Assembly (NCBI GenBank): GCA_030692565.1
Contig: JAUYAO010000041.1
Coordinates: 1 to 64,000, forward strand
DNA length: 64,000 bases
Source: Nitrospira sp.
GTDB taxonomy: Bacteria; Nitrospirota; Nitrospiria; Nitrospirales; Nitrospiraceae
Direction: 5' to 3'
Below are positions 18,489 to 24,762 of this stretch, piece after piece; positions within the stretch are counted from its first letter, which is position 1; every line of letters begins with the position of its first letter. Below the pieces are notes generated by a model, which was given only the letters and a program-made list of their open reading frames with translations, was not told the DNA's origin and did not search any database. Position numbers and translations under genes: made by a program.

Positions 18489-18659
18489 ATCGGCCTCCAA
18501 CCACAAGCACTCTGCCCCTCAACCTGGACCTCTCCTCTCAACCTCTGCTCACGTGACTGGCCGCGCTTGACGCATCCCATGGAGTATGGGAATGTTGCGT
18601 GACGGCATTGCAGGAAGGGCGGGGATGTCACATTGTCGTTAGATGATCGCAGGACGGTT

Positions 18660-18920
18660 ATGCCGACAATTCTCCAGATTCTCGGTTGGCGCTTATTTTT
18701 CTACGCAAACGAAGGAAATGAGCCTCCGCATGTGCATGTGCGCAAAGCCGAGAAGGAATGCAAGTATTGGCTGGATCGGGATGGGTATGACCTTGAAGAG
18801 GCGTTTTCTTATCAGATGACTGCACGAGACACGCGTGAGGTGAGAAAGATTGTGTTTGAACATTTCGACTACATTCTCCAACAGTGGGATGAGTTTGAGC
18901 GGAGGAAGAAGAATGGGTAA
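18660..18920 (+). CDS. DUF4160 protein (putative toxin-antitoxin-like partner)
   Basis: 86 residues from the ATG at 18660 (AGGACGG just upstream; TTG at 18633 is less likely). The start MPTILQILGWRLFFYANEGN followed by EPPHVHVRK is the hallmark of DUF4160, with the conserved acidic and histidine positions. Family knowledge: DUF4160 genes are usually paired with DUF2442 genes, and the pair is listed as a putative toxin-antitoxin module; the biochemical activity is not established. The stop overlaps the start of the DUF2442 gene by eight bases, as expected. It is part of the cargo lying between glycosyltransferase copies 2 and 3. Confidence 0.8.
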   Translation: MPTILQILGWRLFFYANEGNEPPHVHVRKAEKECKYWLDRDGYDLEEAFSYQMTARDTREVRKIVFEHFDYILQQWDEFERRKKNG

Positions 18921-19167
18921 CTATCACAATGTGACAGAGGTTGTCGTCGAAGAGGGTCGATTGCGCCTTGAAGTGGACGGGAGACGGCTTTCCTTTCCAC
19001 TCACGGAGTTGTCGGATCGGCTCGCGGCATCGACACCGGAACAGCAGCACGTATTTGAGGTGAGTCCATCGGGATACGGCATTCGTTGGCCGCTCATCGA
19101 CGAGGATCTATCAGTTGACGGGTTGCTGGGTATTCGACACGAACCGAGCAAGAAAGCCTGTGCCTAA
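18913..19167 (+). CDS. DUF2442 protein, partner of DUF4160
   Basis: 84 residues from the ATG at 18913, preceded by GGAGGAAGAA. The sequence VVVEEGRLRLEVDGRRLSFP, then ELSDRLAASTPEQ and GIRWPLIDEDLSVDGLL match DUF2442, including the conserved tryptophan-proline and D-E-D-L-S near the end. The gene overlaps the DUF4160 gene, so the two are made together. The C-terminus ends EPSKKACA. Function is inferred only from the pairing; which partner would be toxic is not known. Confidence 0.8.
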   Translation: MGNYHNVTEVVVEEGRLRLEVDGRRLSFPLTELSDRLAASTPEQQHVFEVSPSGYGIRWPLIDEDLSVDGLLGIRHEPSKKACA

Positions 19168-19609
19168 CGAGGTGCTCCCGCTCACTCGTTTCCGCCTGCC
19201 ACCTTGTCCGATGCCGATGTCGATTGGCTCGCAATGACGCTCGCCACGCGATCCGCTGAAATCTTCGACCACACCGAACTCTCTATGATGTGTGCGGTGC
19301 TGGACAACGCCGCCCGCTCATGATCGCTGAGGCCGAAGGGCTTAGAATTGGTGAGTAGTAAGGGGGCAGGGGGCAGTGGCAAGGGGGCAAGCGAAGGGGT
19401 CGGGATTCTTTTCTCTGACGAATCTATCCGCGCGGTCTTCCCGATGCACGACCAGGTTTCTTCCCGAGCGCGGTGCCCGGGTACCACTTCAATGCCATGG
19501 GCTCGTTCCTGATCTCCGCAGCGATACAATCCGGATCGGCGAGGGTTTCTCTGCCGGAAACCAGCCGCCTGAAATCCCCAAGGCTCACTGGGGGGGGGAA
19601 TCCCGCTCG
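19168..19609. other. 442-base gap between the DUF2442 gene and vapC
   Basis: No gene is convincing here. A GC-rich low-complexity run of GGGGGCA units (19362-19392) leads into the GGGGTCGGGATTC repeat at 19393-19415. On the minus strand a 54-codon open stretch (about 19590 to 19427) contains RNEPMALKWYPGTALGKKP and could be a gene fragment, but it lacks a ribosome site and I do not recognise it. Confidence 0.5.
19393..19415 (+). repeat. Second GGGGTCGGGATTC motif copy
   Basis: GAAGGGGTCGGGATTCTTTT followed by CTC differs from 17773-17795 mainly at one base of the core (T for G). It lies in the cargo region between copies 2 and 3. Confidence 0.7.
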
Positions 19610-20053
19610 TCAGAGGATGTCCGCGTTGGTCCAATCTTGAATGCGCAACTCAAATGGCGTGTGGTTTAGCATGGGGAACGCGAGCCGATGGAATGTCTGA
19701 TCGTTCGTGACCAACGTGGCGCGGAGATGGATGGCATGAGCGGCAATCATCAGATCCAAGGCCGAGAAGACAATCCCTTTCTTGGCGCACCAGGCCCGCA
19801 CCTGCCCGTAGGTGTCGGCCACGTGCGCATCCCACGGTAACACCTCCACGCGGATGAGAAAGCCTCGGATCAGCTCAACCAGCTCGTTGGGCGCATCCTT
19901 TCGATGCAACCCGTAGATTAATTCTCCCTGCGTCACGGCAGAAATACCGATGCCATGTTTCTTGGCCGCTCTCGCAAGGTGAGTCCGGACCTGCGGATAG
20001 TGCCGCTTCATCGCAAAACTCGCCATGTTCGTATCAAGCAGGAACAGACTCAC
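19610..20053 (-). CDS. vapC: PIN-domain toxin VapC (first module)
   Basis: 147 residues. The PIN fold is clear: LLDTNMAS with the first acidic residue near position 7, GELIYGL with the second (E44 region), DLMIAAHAI with the third and VTNDQTFHRL with the fourth; these four acidic residues bind metal for RNA cleavage. VapC toxins act as ribonucleases, often on tRNA or rRNA. The start ATG overlaps the stop of the upstream antitoxin gene by four bases (ATGA). It is the second cargo module between glycosyltransferase copies 2 and 3. All catalytic positions appear present, so it is probably active when unrestrained. Confidence 0.85.
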   Translation of the reverse strand: MSLFLLDTNMASFAMKRHYPQVRTHLARAAKKHGIGISAVTQGELIYGLHRKDAPNELVELIRGFLIRVEVLPWDAHVADTYGQVRAWCAKKGIVFSALDLMIAAHAIHLRATLVTNDQTFHRLAFPMLNHTPFELRIQDWTNADIL

Positions 20054-20319
20054 GAGCGATCCCGTTCTTCTGCCGGCCTGGTGTCACGATCGCTCAGAAA
20101 GTCGTCGGGCAGTTCAGTCCGATCGACCAGAGCGCAAAATTCTTTCCACGAATTTTTGGGCACCCGCGAGAGAATAATATCGCCGGTGCTGTCATCTCTC
20201 CGGATGAACACTTCAGCACTGTCAATACGATATCGCAAGGGCAGTCTGACGGCTTGGCTGCGGCCGGAAAAAAATAGTTTTGCCGTGTCTTTCGTGTCCT
20301 GCTTGACAGTGCGTGCCAT
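20050..20319 (-). CDS. vapB: AbrB/SpoVT-type antitoxin VapB (first module)
   Basis: 89 residues from the ATG at 20319, preceded by GAGAGG; an ATG at 20331 would add four residues. Residues about 12-45 contain AKLFFSGRSQAVRLPLRYR, the swapped-hairpin AbrB DNA-binding fold of VapB antitoxins, and the C-terminal half with KEFCALVDRTELPDDFL would bind and block the toxin. The gene precedes vapC with a four-base overlap, the classical order. Antitoxins of this type repress their own promoter as a complex with the toxin; repeats upstream at 20342-20381 are candidate sites. Confidence 0.85.
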   Translation of the reverse strand: MARTVKQDTKDTAKLFFSGRSQAVRLPLRYRIDSAEVFIRRDDSTGDIILSRVPKNSWKEFCALVDRTELPDDFLSDRDTRPAEERDRS

Positions 20320-20341
20320 ACGCCCTCTCATTCTTCAAATA

Positions 20342-20381
20342 GTATAGCGCTACATACCGAAAGATATGCCAAGAAAGATAT
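20342..20381 (-). promoter_or_regulatory. Candidate vapBC operator region
   Basis: Directly upstream of vapB lie an imperfect palindrome around TAGCGCTA (20345-20352) and two direct GAAAGATAT repeats (20359-20367 and 20373-20381). On the minus strand TATACT overlapping the palindrome could serve as a -10 element. Autoregulation is usual for VapBC, so these are the likely binding sites, but no strong -35 was found. Confidence 0.35.
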
Positions 20382-20558
20382 CAAGATTCACGGAGAATAT
20401 CAAACGAGGTGATGCCGCATCGGGCAGAAGAGGAAAGGGTCTTTTTTCATGATGGTAGGCGAGGGCTCCGGCCGCACGGCTGCAGGCGTCGAGCCATAAC
20501 GGAACTTCTCGTGCGCGCGCCGGGAGCCTGTCGATACTAGACTCCCGACGTTCCCTGC

Positions 20559-20572
20559 CCCCTTCGAAGGGG
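20559..20572. repeat. Perfect palindrome CCCCTTCGAAGGGG at the copy 3 junction
   Basis: This 14-base palindrome spans the point (20566) where homology of copy 3 to copy 2 begins; GAAGGGGAGAG is common to both. A related hairpin with the same CCCTGCCCCCT lead is at 24473-24499. Confidence 0.7.
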
Positions 20573-20820
20573 AGAGCGCCGAACTCGTGATGTCGTCAGG
20601 CGGGGGAGTCTGCATCGAACCGGAGAACGGGAAAGACCTCGCGGACCAGGTATTGAAATTGTCTCAAGATCCCGCTCGATGTCGCGCACTCGGCGCGAGC
20701 GGCAGGCGCTATGTGCTGGCGCACGTCGATCGCCAGGTCCTGGCGAGGAAGCTGACCGATGTCATGCAGCGAGTCGTGAGCGCAACCGGGGCTGAGCGGA
20801 AGAGGACGTTGGAGGTTTGA
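20566..20820 (+). pseudogene. Truncated glycosyltransferase copy 3 (last about 80 codons)
   Basis: Aligns without gaps to 18150-18404 (offset 2416) and encodes the last part of the donor domain (SSGGGVCIEPENGKDLADQV and following) ending GAERKRTLEV. Copies 2 and 3 share this C-terminal end, which copy 1 lacks. It has no start signal and is far too short to be an enzyme. Homology continues two bases past the stop (to 20822), is interrupted for 864 bases by the MntA/HepT segment, and resumes at 21687. Confidence 0.85.
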
Positions 20821-20880
20821 GGGGAGAGGGTGGAGGGATCGTTTCGGGTTTCACGTTTCCGGTTTCATGTTGGAGGCAGT

Positions 20881-20980
20881 GACCTCTGACCTCAAACTTC
20901 TCACGTCTCAGCGTTCAACCTTAACCTCGACCTGAACCTTCCGACCGGCCTCAGGCCTCTCGCCTTGGACCTCAAGCCGC
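20881..20980 (+). repeat. CCTCAACCTC-type text-like repeat
   Basis: A run of short variants on CCTGACCTC, CCTTAACCTC, GACCTGAACC and CCTCAGGCCTC. A second block is at 21046-21102. Together they fill most of the sequence between copy 3 and mntA. The same vocabulary recurs at 18393-18406, 23608-23635, 25524-25615, 26673-26735, 27400-27453, 32231-32303 and 37547-37580. Confidence 0.6.
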
Positions 20981-21115
20981 CAGAGCTTGACCCCACAGGC
21001 GCTTTCAACTAGGCTCCACCCTATGAAGAAGGCTGAATTCTAGTCCGGCCTCAAGCCTCCTCAGGCCTCGAACCACAAACCTCCAGCCTCAAGCCGCCGG
21101 AGGCGAGAAGAGTCG

Positions 21116-21433
21116 ATGAGTATGCAACCCGCAACTAAACAAGACGTACTGGCCATCCTTCGCGATAACCGCGTTCGACTCAGGTCCTTTGGTGTGCGAC
21201 GACTGGGACTCTTCGGTTCGTTCGTGAGGGGAGAACAACGCGAGGACAGCGACATCGATTTTCTCGTCGAATTCGAACCCGGCCAAAAGACATTCGATCA
21301 TTTCATGAACCTCGCTGTCTTGCTGGAGGACCTCTTGCACAGACGGGTTGAGCTCGTGACAACAGACGCGCTCGGTCCCTACATTGGTCCGCATATTATG
21401 GGTGAAGTGGAATATGCCGCTCTCGCCGCTTGA
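21116..21433 (+). CDS. mntA: MntA-like nucleotidyltransferase antitoxin
   Basis: 105 residues; ATG at 21116 with GGAGG and GAGAAGAG upstream (ATG at 21122 is also possible). LGLFGSFVRGEQREDSDID is the minimal-nucleotidyltransferase signature GSF-x10-DxD, and the following FLVEF supplies the third strand. Family knowledge: MntA neutralises the HEPN ribonuclease HepT by attaching AMP to a tyrosine. The gene overlaps the HEPN gene by 20 bases. It sits in the 864-base insertion 20823-21686 that splits copy 3 from its tail. All nucleotidyltransferase motif positions look intact. Confidence 0.85.
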   Translation: MSMQPATKQDVLAILRDNRVRLRSFGVRRLGLFGSFVRGEQREDSDIDFLVEFEPGQKTFDHFMNLAVLLEDLLHRRVELVTTDALGPYIGPHIMGEVEYAALAA

Positions 21434-21896
21434 GCATCTTCGCCATATATTGGATGAGGCGGATTATCTAGCGGCCCACCTCCAGGGGGTTGGTCGGGAA
21501 CAGTTCACACGCGATGAGACGTTGAAGCGGGCCTTCGTGCGCAGCCTCGAAATTATAGGAGAAGCGATTAAGAAGGCGCCGCCTTGGGTCACACAGCGTT
21601 ATCCGGACGTCGATTGGCGATCAGCGGCCGGGATGAGAGATCGCCTGATACACGGCTACTTCGGTATGGATTATGACATCGTAGGGTCGACGTCTGAGCG
21701 TAAACTCCCCCAGTCCGATGGTCGATTGTCATTCGCCCATCGAGAAATCACTTCTCAGCTTTCCGCCTCAACCTCTTCCCCAACCCTTCCTCCTCCCTCC
21801 AGCTTTACAATCTCCTCCAATCCACGCATTTCGCTAAACGAACTTTTTTCTTGCGCAGCTTTCCCTATTAGGCTATGGTGCCTAGGAACGTCGTGA
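21414..21896 (+). CDS. hepT: HepT-like HEPN toxin with truncated, repeat-encoded C-terminus
   Basis: 160 residues from the ATG at 21414. Residues 1 to about 90 are a normal DUF86/HEPN protein: HLRHILDEADYLAAHL, RSLEIIGEAIKKAP and MRDRLIHGYFGMDYDIV, with the R-x4-H-x-Y motif that provides the ribonuclease site and the tyrosine modified by MntA. Immediately after MDYDIVG (base 21687) the DNA becomes the repeat tail also found at 18408-18488, so the usual last helix is missing and about 70 unrelated Ser/Pro-rich residues follow. The catalytic motif remains, but loss of the terminal helix may abolish folding or dimerisation. Confidence 0.75.
   Translation: MPLSPLEHLRHILDEADYLAAHLQGVGREQFTRDETLKRAFVRSLEIIGEAIKKAPPWVTQRYPDVDWRSAAGMRDRLIHGYFGMDYDIVGSTSERKLPQSDGRLSFAHREITSQLSASTSSPTLPPPSSFTISSNPRISLNELFSCAAFPIRLWCLGTS
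21687..21767 (+). repeat. 81-base tail segment shared with 18408-18488 (copy b)
   Basis: Ungapped match to 18408-18488. Here it is read in frame as the artificial end of hepT. Joining 20822 to 21687 would restore the arrangement seen at 18150-18488. Confidence 0.85.
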
Positions 21897-22058
21897 AGTG
21901 AGCTGCTTTATCCCCTACAAGGGTTTCCGGCTTCTTCGTTCGGCAGAGAAAAACTTACATAGCTGGTCTCTCTCCTCAGATACCCCATCAGGGCGTCAGC
22001 GCAGAGGCCGCATTACATAGCAACTGCATTGTTTTTTGTGTAACACCGTAAGGAGAAC

Positions 22059-22715
22059 ATGATGAATTACCCCAAGAGACTGACTATCCTGGCCGTAATC
22101 GCAGCGAGCCTCCTTACGTTTTCATTACCCAGCGCACCGGCCTCGGCCGCGCTTCTACAGTTCTCATTCGAGGGTGCCGTAAACTCTGTCGCTGGTGCAC
22201 TGCAACCGACGCTTGATAATACCCACAAGCTCTCCGGATTCTTTACTATTGAGTCCACGACTTCCGGAACGCCGGCGGGAGCAAACACTACGCAATACAC
22301 CAACATCTTTAAGAACATGACCCTCAGCTTAGGCCCGCTCGGAGGGCCGGCTGTCATGACCGCCGCACTCGGGAGCGCAGATAATTCTTTAACCGTGAAG
22401 ACCACGGGTGGTCCGCTTGTACAGTACACGGCTCTCGGTCCCTTAACCGGATCATCGGTGAATTCCCGCTTCCCCGTGAGCTTTGAATTCGACGGGAATG
22501 CAAACACGTCCTCACCCCCGGGAATCGGATCCTTTGTGTCCAACCACTGGCGCATCGTATTCAGTGGGAACGGAAATCCAAAGGTGATCGGGACATTGAC
22601 CTCCCTCACGGCGGTCCCCTTGCCGGCGGCGGTCGTGCTCTTTGGAGCAGGTTTCGTAGCCTTGGCAGGCCTTGGAGCGGGGAGTCGTCGCCAGCGAACG
22701 AGCCAATCGGTCTAA
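22059..22715 (+). CDS. VPLPA-CTERM sorting-domain secreted protein 1
   Basis: 218 residues; two adjacent ATG codons (22059, 22062) with AAGGAG upstream. An N-terminal signal peptide ends near PASAA (residue about 30). The mature part is a Ser/Thr/Gly-rich beta-type domain of unknown function. The C-terminus has the three-part sorting signal: VPLPAAVVLFGAG, a hydrophobic segment, and a basic tail (GSRRQRTSQSV). Proteins of this class are exported by Sec and processed by an exosortase; the matching enzyme is encoded at 25797. It shares layout and the NHWRIVF-type motif before the signal with the proteins at 22764 and 24763, so they are paralogues. No terminator separates it from the next gene. 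Confidence 0.85.
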   Translation: MMNYPKRLTILAVIAASLLTFSLPSAPASAALLQFSFEGAVNSVAGALQPTLDNTHKLSGFFTIESTTSGTPAGANTTQYTNIFKNMTLSLGPLGGPAVMTAALGSADNSLTVKTTGGPLVQYTALGPLTGSSVNSRFPVSFEFDGNANTSSPPGIGSFVSNHWRIVFSGNGNPKVIGTLTSLTAVPLPAAVVLFGAGFVALAGLGAGSRRQRTSQSV

Positions 22716-22763
22716 AGCATATAACCGCGCAGGATCATCCATAGAGTAACAAGAGGAGGTATC

Positions 22764-23423
22764 ATGAATAACATCCACTCATCGTTCCGTCAGCTTCTTT
22801 CCATCGCCGGCCTGCTGGCCTTGACGGGGATTGCGGCTGCTCCGGCCACGGCCGCGCCCGTCATATTCAATTTCACCGGCGATGTGGATCGCGTAGCACC
22901 CAGATTGGCAGCGCAATTTAATACGGGCCAAACGATGTCCGGCACCATGACCGTCAACCCGTCAGGCCCGATTAGCCACCCCGGCACTGGCATCTATACG
23001 ATCGAAACTTTCAGCCTGAATATCGGCGGGTATACCGCGACAATGGGACCTTCCGGCCAAGTAGAAATCAGAGACAGGTTAAACGGCCTAGACAGACTGA
23101 ACGTGACAGTAAACGCTCCTATTGGTTCAACTGTGAATCAACTGGCCCCAAGCATATTTGAGATTCAACTTCGCGGGCCTGCAAGTGTGTTTGGCAGCAA
23201 TGCACTGCCAACGCCGACGACCTCCCCGAGCATCTCTGCTTTCAGCAACTTCAATCAGTGGCGCCTGGTATTTGGGCCTGGGGGAAGAGTAGTTGCGGGA
23301 ACAGTACTGGCCATGACAGCAGTGCCGTTGCCGGCGGCGGTCGTTTTGTTCGGAGCCGGGCTGGTGGCCTTGGCCGGTCTCGGAGCGGGGAGTTGGCGGC
23401 AACGGAAGAACAGCATCGCCTAA
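22764..23423 (+). CDS. VPLPA-CTERM sorting-domain secreted protein 2
   Basis: 219 residues; ATG with GAGGAGG upstream, 48 bases after the stop of protein 1, so probably one transcript. It has a signal peptide (LLSIAGLLALTGIAAAPATA), a middle with IFNFTGDVDRV and NQWRLVFGPGG, and the C-terminal VPLPAAVVLFGAG segment with a hydrophobic stretch and GSWRQRKNSIA tail. The role is presumably extracellular or surface-attached after exosortase processing; the domain function is unknown. A perfect hairpin terminator follows 25 bases downstream. Confidence 0.85.
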   Translation: MNNIHSSFRQLLSIAGLLALTGIAAAPATAAPVIFNFTGDVDRVAPRLAAQFNTGQTMSGTMTVNPSGPISHPGTGIYTIETFSLNIGGYTATMGPSGQVEIRDRLNGLDRLNVTVNAPIGSTVNQLAPSIFEIQLRGPASVFGSNALPTPTTSPSISAFSNFNQWRLVFGPGGRVVAGTVLAMTAVPLPAAVVLFGAGLVALAGLGAGSWRQRKNSIA

Positions 23424-23447
23424 ACCGCATCAGGGTAGGTTTCATGG

Positions 23448-23482
23448 AACAGCCGGCGCGAAAGCGCCGGCTGTTCTGTTTC
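23448..23482 (+). terminator. Rho-independent terminator after VPLPA-CTERM protein 2
   Basis: Perfect 12-base stem AACAGCCGGCGC/GCGCCGGCTGTT with a GAAA tetraloop (23448-23475), followed by CTGTTTC. It ends the two-gene VPLPA-CTERM unit. Confidence 0.85.
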
Positions 23483-23496
23483 ACGCCCCCTCATCT

Positions 23497-23604
23497 CACC
23501 GCACATGTGCATATCTATTGACGATTTGCGCACATTCCATGCCGGTTGTGGCCTGATTCAGGATTGAACCTTCCTCGTAGGCTTCTGCACACAACGGTTC
23601 CAAG
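23497..23604 (+). repeat. 108-base direct repeat, copy A (upstream of vapBC module 2)
   Basis: Ungapped match to 24540-24647 with roughly ten mismatches. It begins CACCGCACATGTGCATA and ends ACACAACGGTTCCAAG, and contains the perfect 10-base palindrome GCACATGTGC. Copies A and B bracket the second vapBC pair in direct orientation. Confidence 0.85.
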
Positions 23605-23688
23605 TCGTCCGACCTCAGCCTTAGCCTCAAGATTCCCATTTAGGGAAGTGGCGAGTGAGGGGTGGAAGTACGCGCCAACCATCCCGAC

Positions 23689-24102
23689 TCAGGATGTGCG
23701 GAGATACTTGGTCCAATCGAGAGTCTTCAAGGGAAGAGTCGGTTTCATTGCCTCGAAGTCCGTATCGCAGTGAATCAACGTCACCTCGTGTTTCACCGCG
23801 ATGGTCGCGATCAGACAATCTGCTGCTGAAGGAGACACGCCGTGTCTTCTGAGACGCCCGGCCAGGTCCCACGCGGTCTCCCACCACTCCTGGTTGAAAG
23901 GGAGCCGTGGCACCGGCGCAAACCACTGGAGGAGAGTAGCGGGCTGCTGGGACTTGACCAGCCCTGTCATCAGTTCAAGAAGGATCCACTCCGTGACGGC
24001 CGTCTGCCCCTCGACGATCAACGGTTTGAGTCGGGCCTGGATCTCGGCATTCCCCGCCGGACGAAGGGCATGGATCCAGATGGAGCTGTCAACGAGATAC
24101 AT
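23689..24102 (-). CDS. vapC: PIN-domain toxin VapC (second module)
   Basis: 137 residues. PIN features: MYLVDSSIWIHALR with D5, ITEWILLELMTGL-type segment with the conserved glutamate, SAADCLIATIAV with the aspartate, and HCDTDFEAM with the last acidic residues. It is a predicted metal-dependent ribonuclease, different in sequence from the VapC at 19610. The start overlaps the antitoxin gene by 14 bases. The module is oriented against the flanking VPLPA-CTERM genes and lies between 108-base direct repeats, which suggests it entered an existing intergenic region. Confidence 0.85.
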   Translation of the reverse strand: MYLVDSSIWIHALRPAGNAEIQARLKPLIVEGQTAVTEWILLELMTGLVKSQQPATLLQWFAPVPRLPFNQEWWETAWDLAGRLRRHGVSPSAADCLIATIAVKHEVTLIHCDTDFEAMKPTLPLKTLDWTKYLRTS

Positions 24103-24310
24103 GGGGCGTTCGTTTATGCCGCTGGGAGCGGAGTTGGCCCGGCGTCAGGTCGAGCGGAATGGTGCCCAGCGCATTGGCTAACTTCTCCAGCTGGCTGCGC
24201 TGAATGACCGTGCGAAGACTCGCCTCCACCGTGCCTTTGATCGTATCTGTGCCTAGCATCTTCTGTGCTTCACGTAAGAGTTGCTGATCAATCTCAACCG
24301 TGGTCTTCAT
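24089..24310 (-). CDS. vapB: Ribbon-helix-helix-type antitoxin VapB (second module)
   Basis: 73 residues from the ATG at 24310, which has GGAGGGAC a few bases upstream. The start MKTTVEIDQQLLREAQKMLG followed by TDTIKGTVEASLRTVI is the short strand plus two helices of VapB antitoxins that bind DNA as ribbon-helix-helix dimers; the tail IPLDLTPGQLRSQRHKR would wrap the toxin. It precedes and overlaps vapC. A promoter with an inverted repeat over the -35 box lies directly upstream, consistent with autorepression. Confidence 0.8.
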   Translation of the reverse strand: MKTTVEIDQQLLREAQKMLGTDTIKGTVEASLRTVIQRSQLEKLANALGTIPLDLTPGQLRSQRHKRTPHVSR

Positions 24311-24342
24311 ATCGACGTCCCTCCGTTCCCAGGCGATGACTG

Positions 24343-24394
24343 CCCATACATTAACCTGCACCTATATGGGTGTCAATTGAAGAAATACCCATAT
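24343..24394 (-). promoter_or_regulatory. vapBC promoter with overlapping inverted-repeat operator
   Basis: On the minus strand TTGACA (24376-24371) and TAATGT (24353-24348) are 17 bases apart, 38 bases from the vapB start. The arms ATATGGGT (24364-24371) and ACCCATAT (24387-24394) form a perfect 8-base inverted repeat covering the -35 side; a further CCCATAC half site is at 24344-24350 over the -10. This layout fits repression by the VapBC complex. Confidence 0.6.
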
Positions 24395-24478
24395 CAAAGC
24401 GTGATAACTTTCAGAAATAAAGCACGCGACGGCCGCATCCGGATATCGAGCAAGAAGCCAAGCTTCGACCTCCCCTGC

Positions 24479-24499
24479 CCCCTCCTTACGAAGGAGGGG
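24479..24499. repeat. Hairpin CCCCTCCTT-ACG-AAGGAGGGG
   Basis: Perfect 9-base inverted repeat with a 3-base loop in the 452-base gap 24311-24762. It is preceded by CCCCTGCCC, like the palindrome at the copy 3 junction (20553-20572), so it probably belongs to the same repeat family. No uridine tract follows, so it is not a standard terminator. Confidence 0.6.
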
Positions 24500-24539
24500 A
24501 ATCGTTGAGATTCGCAGACAGAGACGCGTGAGAGGATAT

Positions 24540-24647
24540 CACCGCACATGTGCATAGTCATTGTCGATCTGCGTACATTCCGTGCCGGTTGTGGCCTGAT
24601 TCAGAATTGCACCCTCCTCGTAGGCTTCTGCACACAACGGTTCCAAG
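24540..24647 (+). repeat. 108-base direct repeat, copy B (downstream of vapBC module 2)
   Basis: Pairs with 23497-23604. It lies 116 bases before the third VPLPA-CTERM gene and may include its upstream control region; the GCACATGTGC palindrome is conserved in both copies. Confidence 0.85.
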
Positions 24648-24762
24648 CGGCTCATTTTCACCCTCTGCATTTCCAATACGTTAGCTCCTTCCAGCGATGG
24701 CCTGGCTCTTGCTGAACCCCCTGGCTGTGCGCATGTACCACCTCTACAAGGAGTCTGACTTT

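Noticed and set aside
19425-19590. 54-codon minus-strand frame with RNEPMALKWYPG
   Set aside because: The composition looks protein-like, but no start signal, partner or family was recognisable, so it is not listed as a gene.
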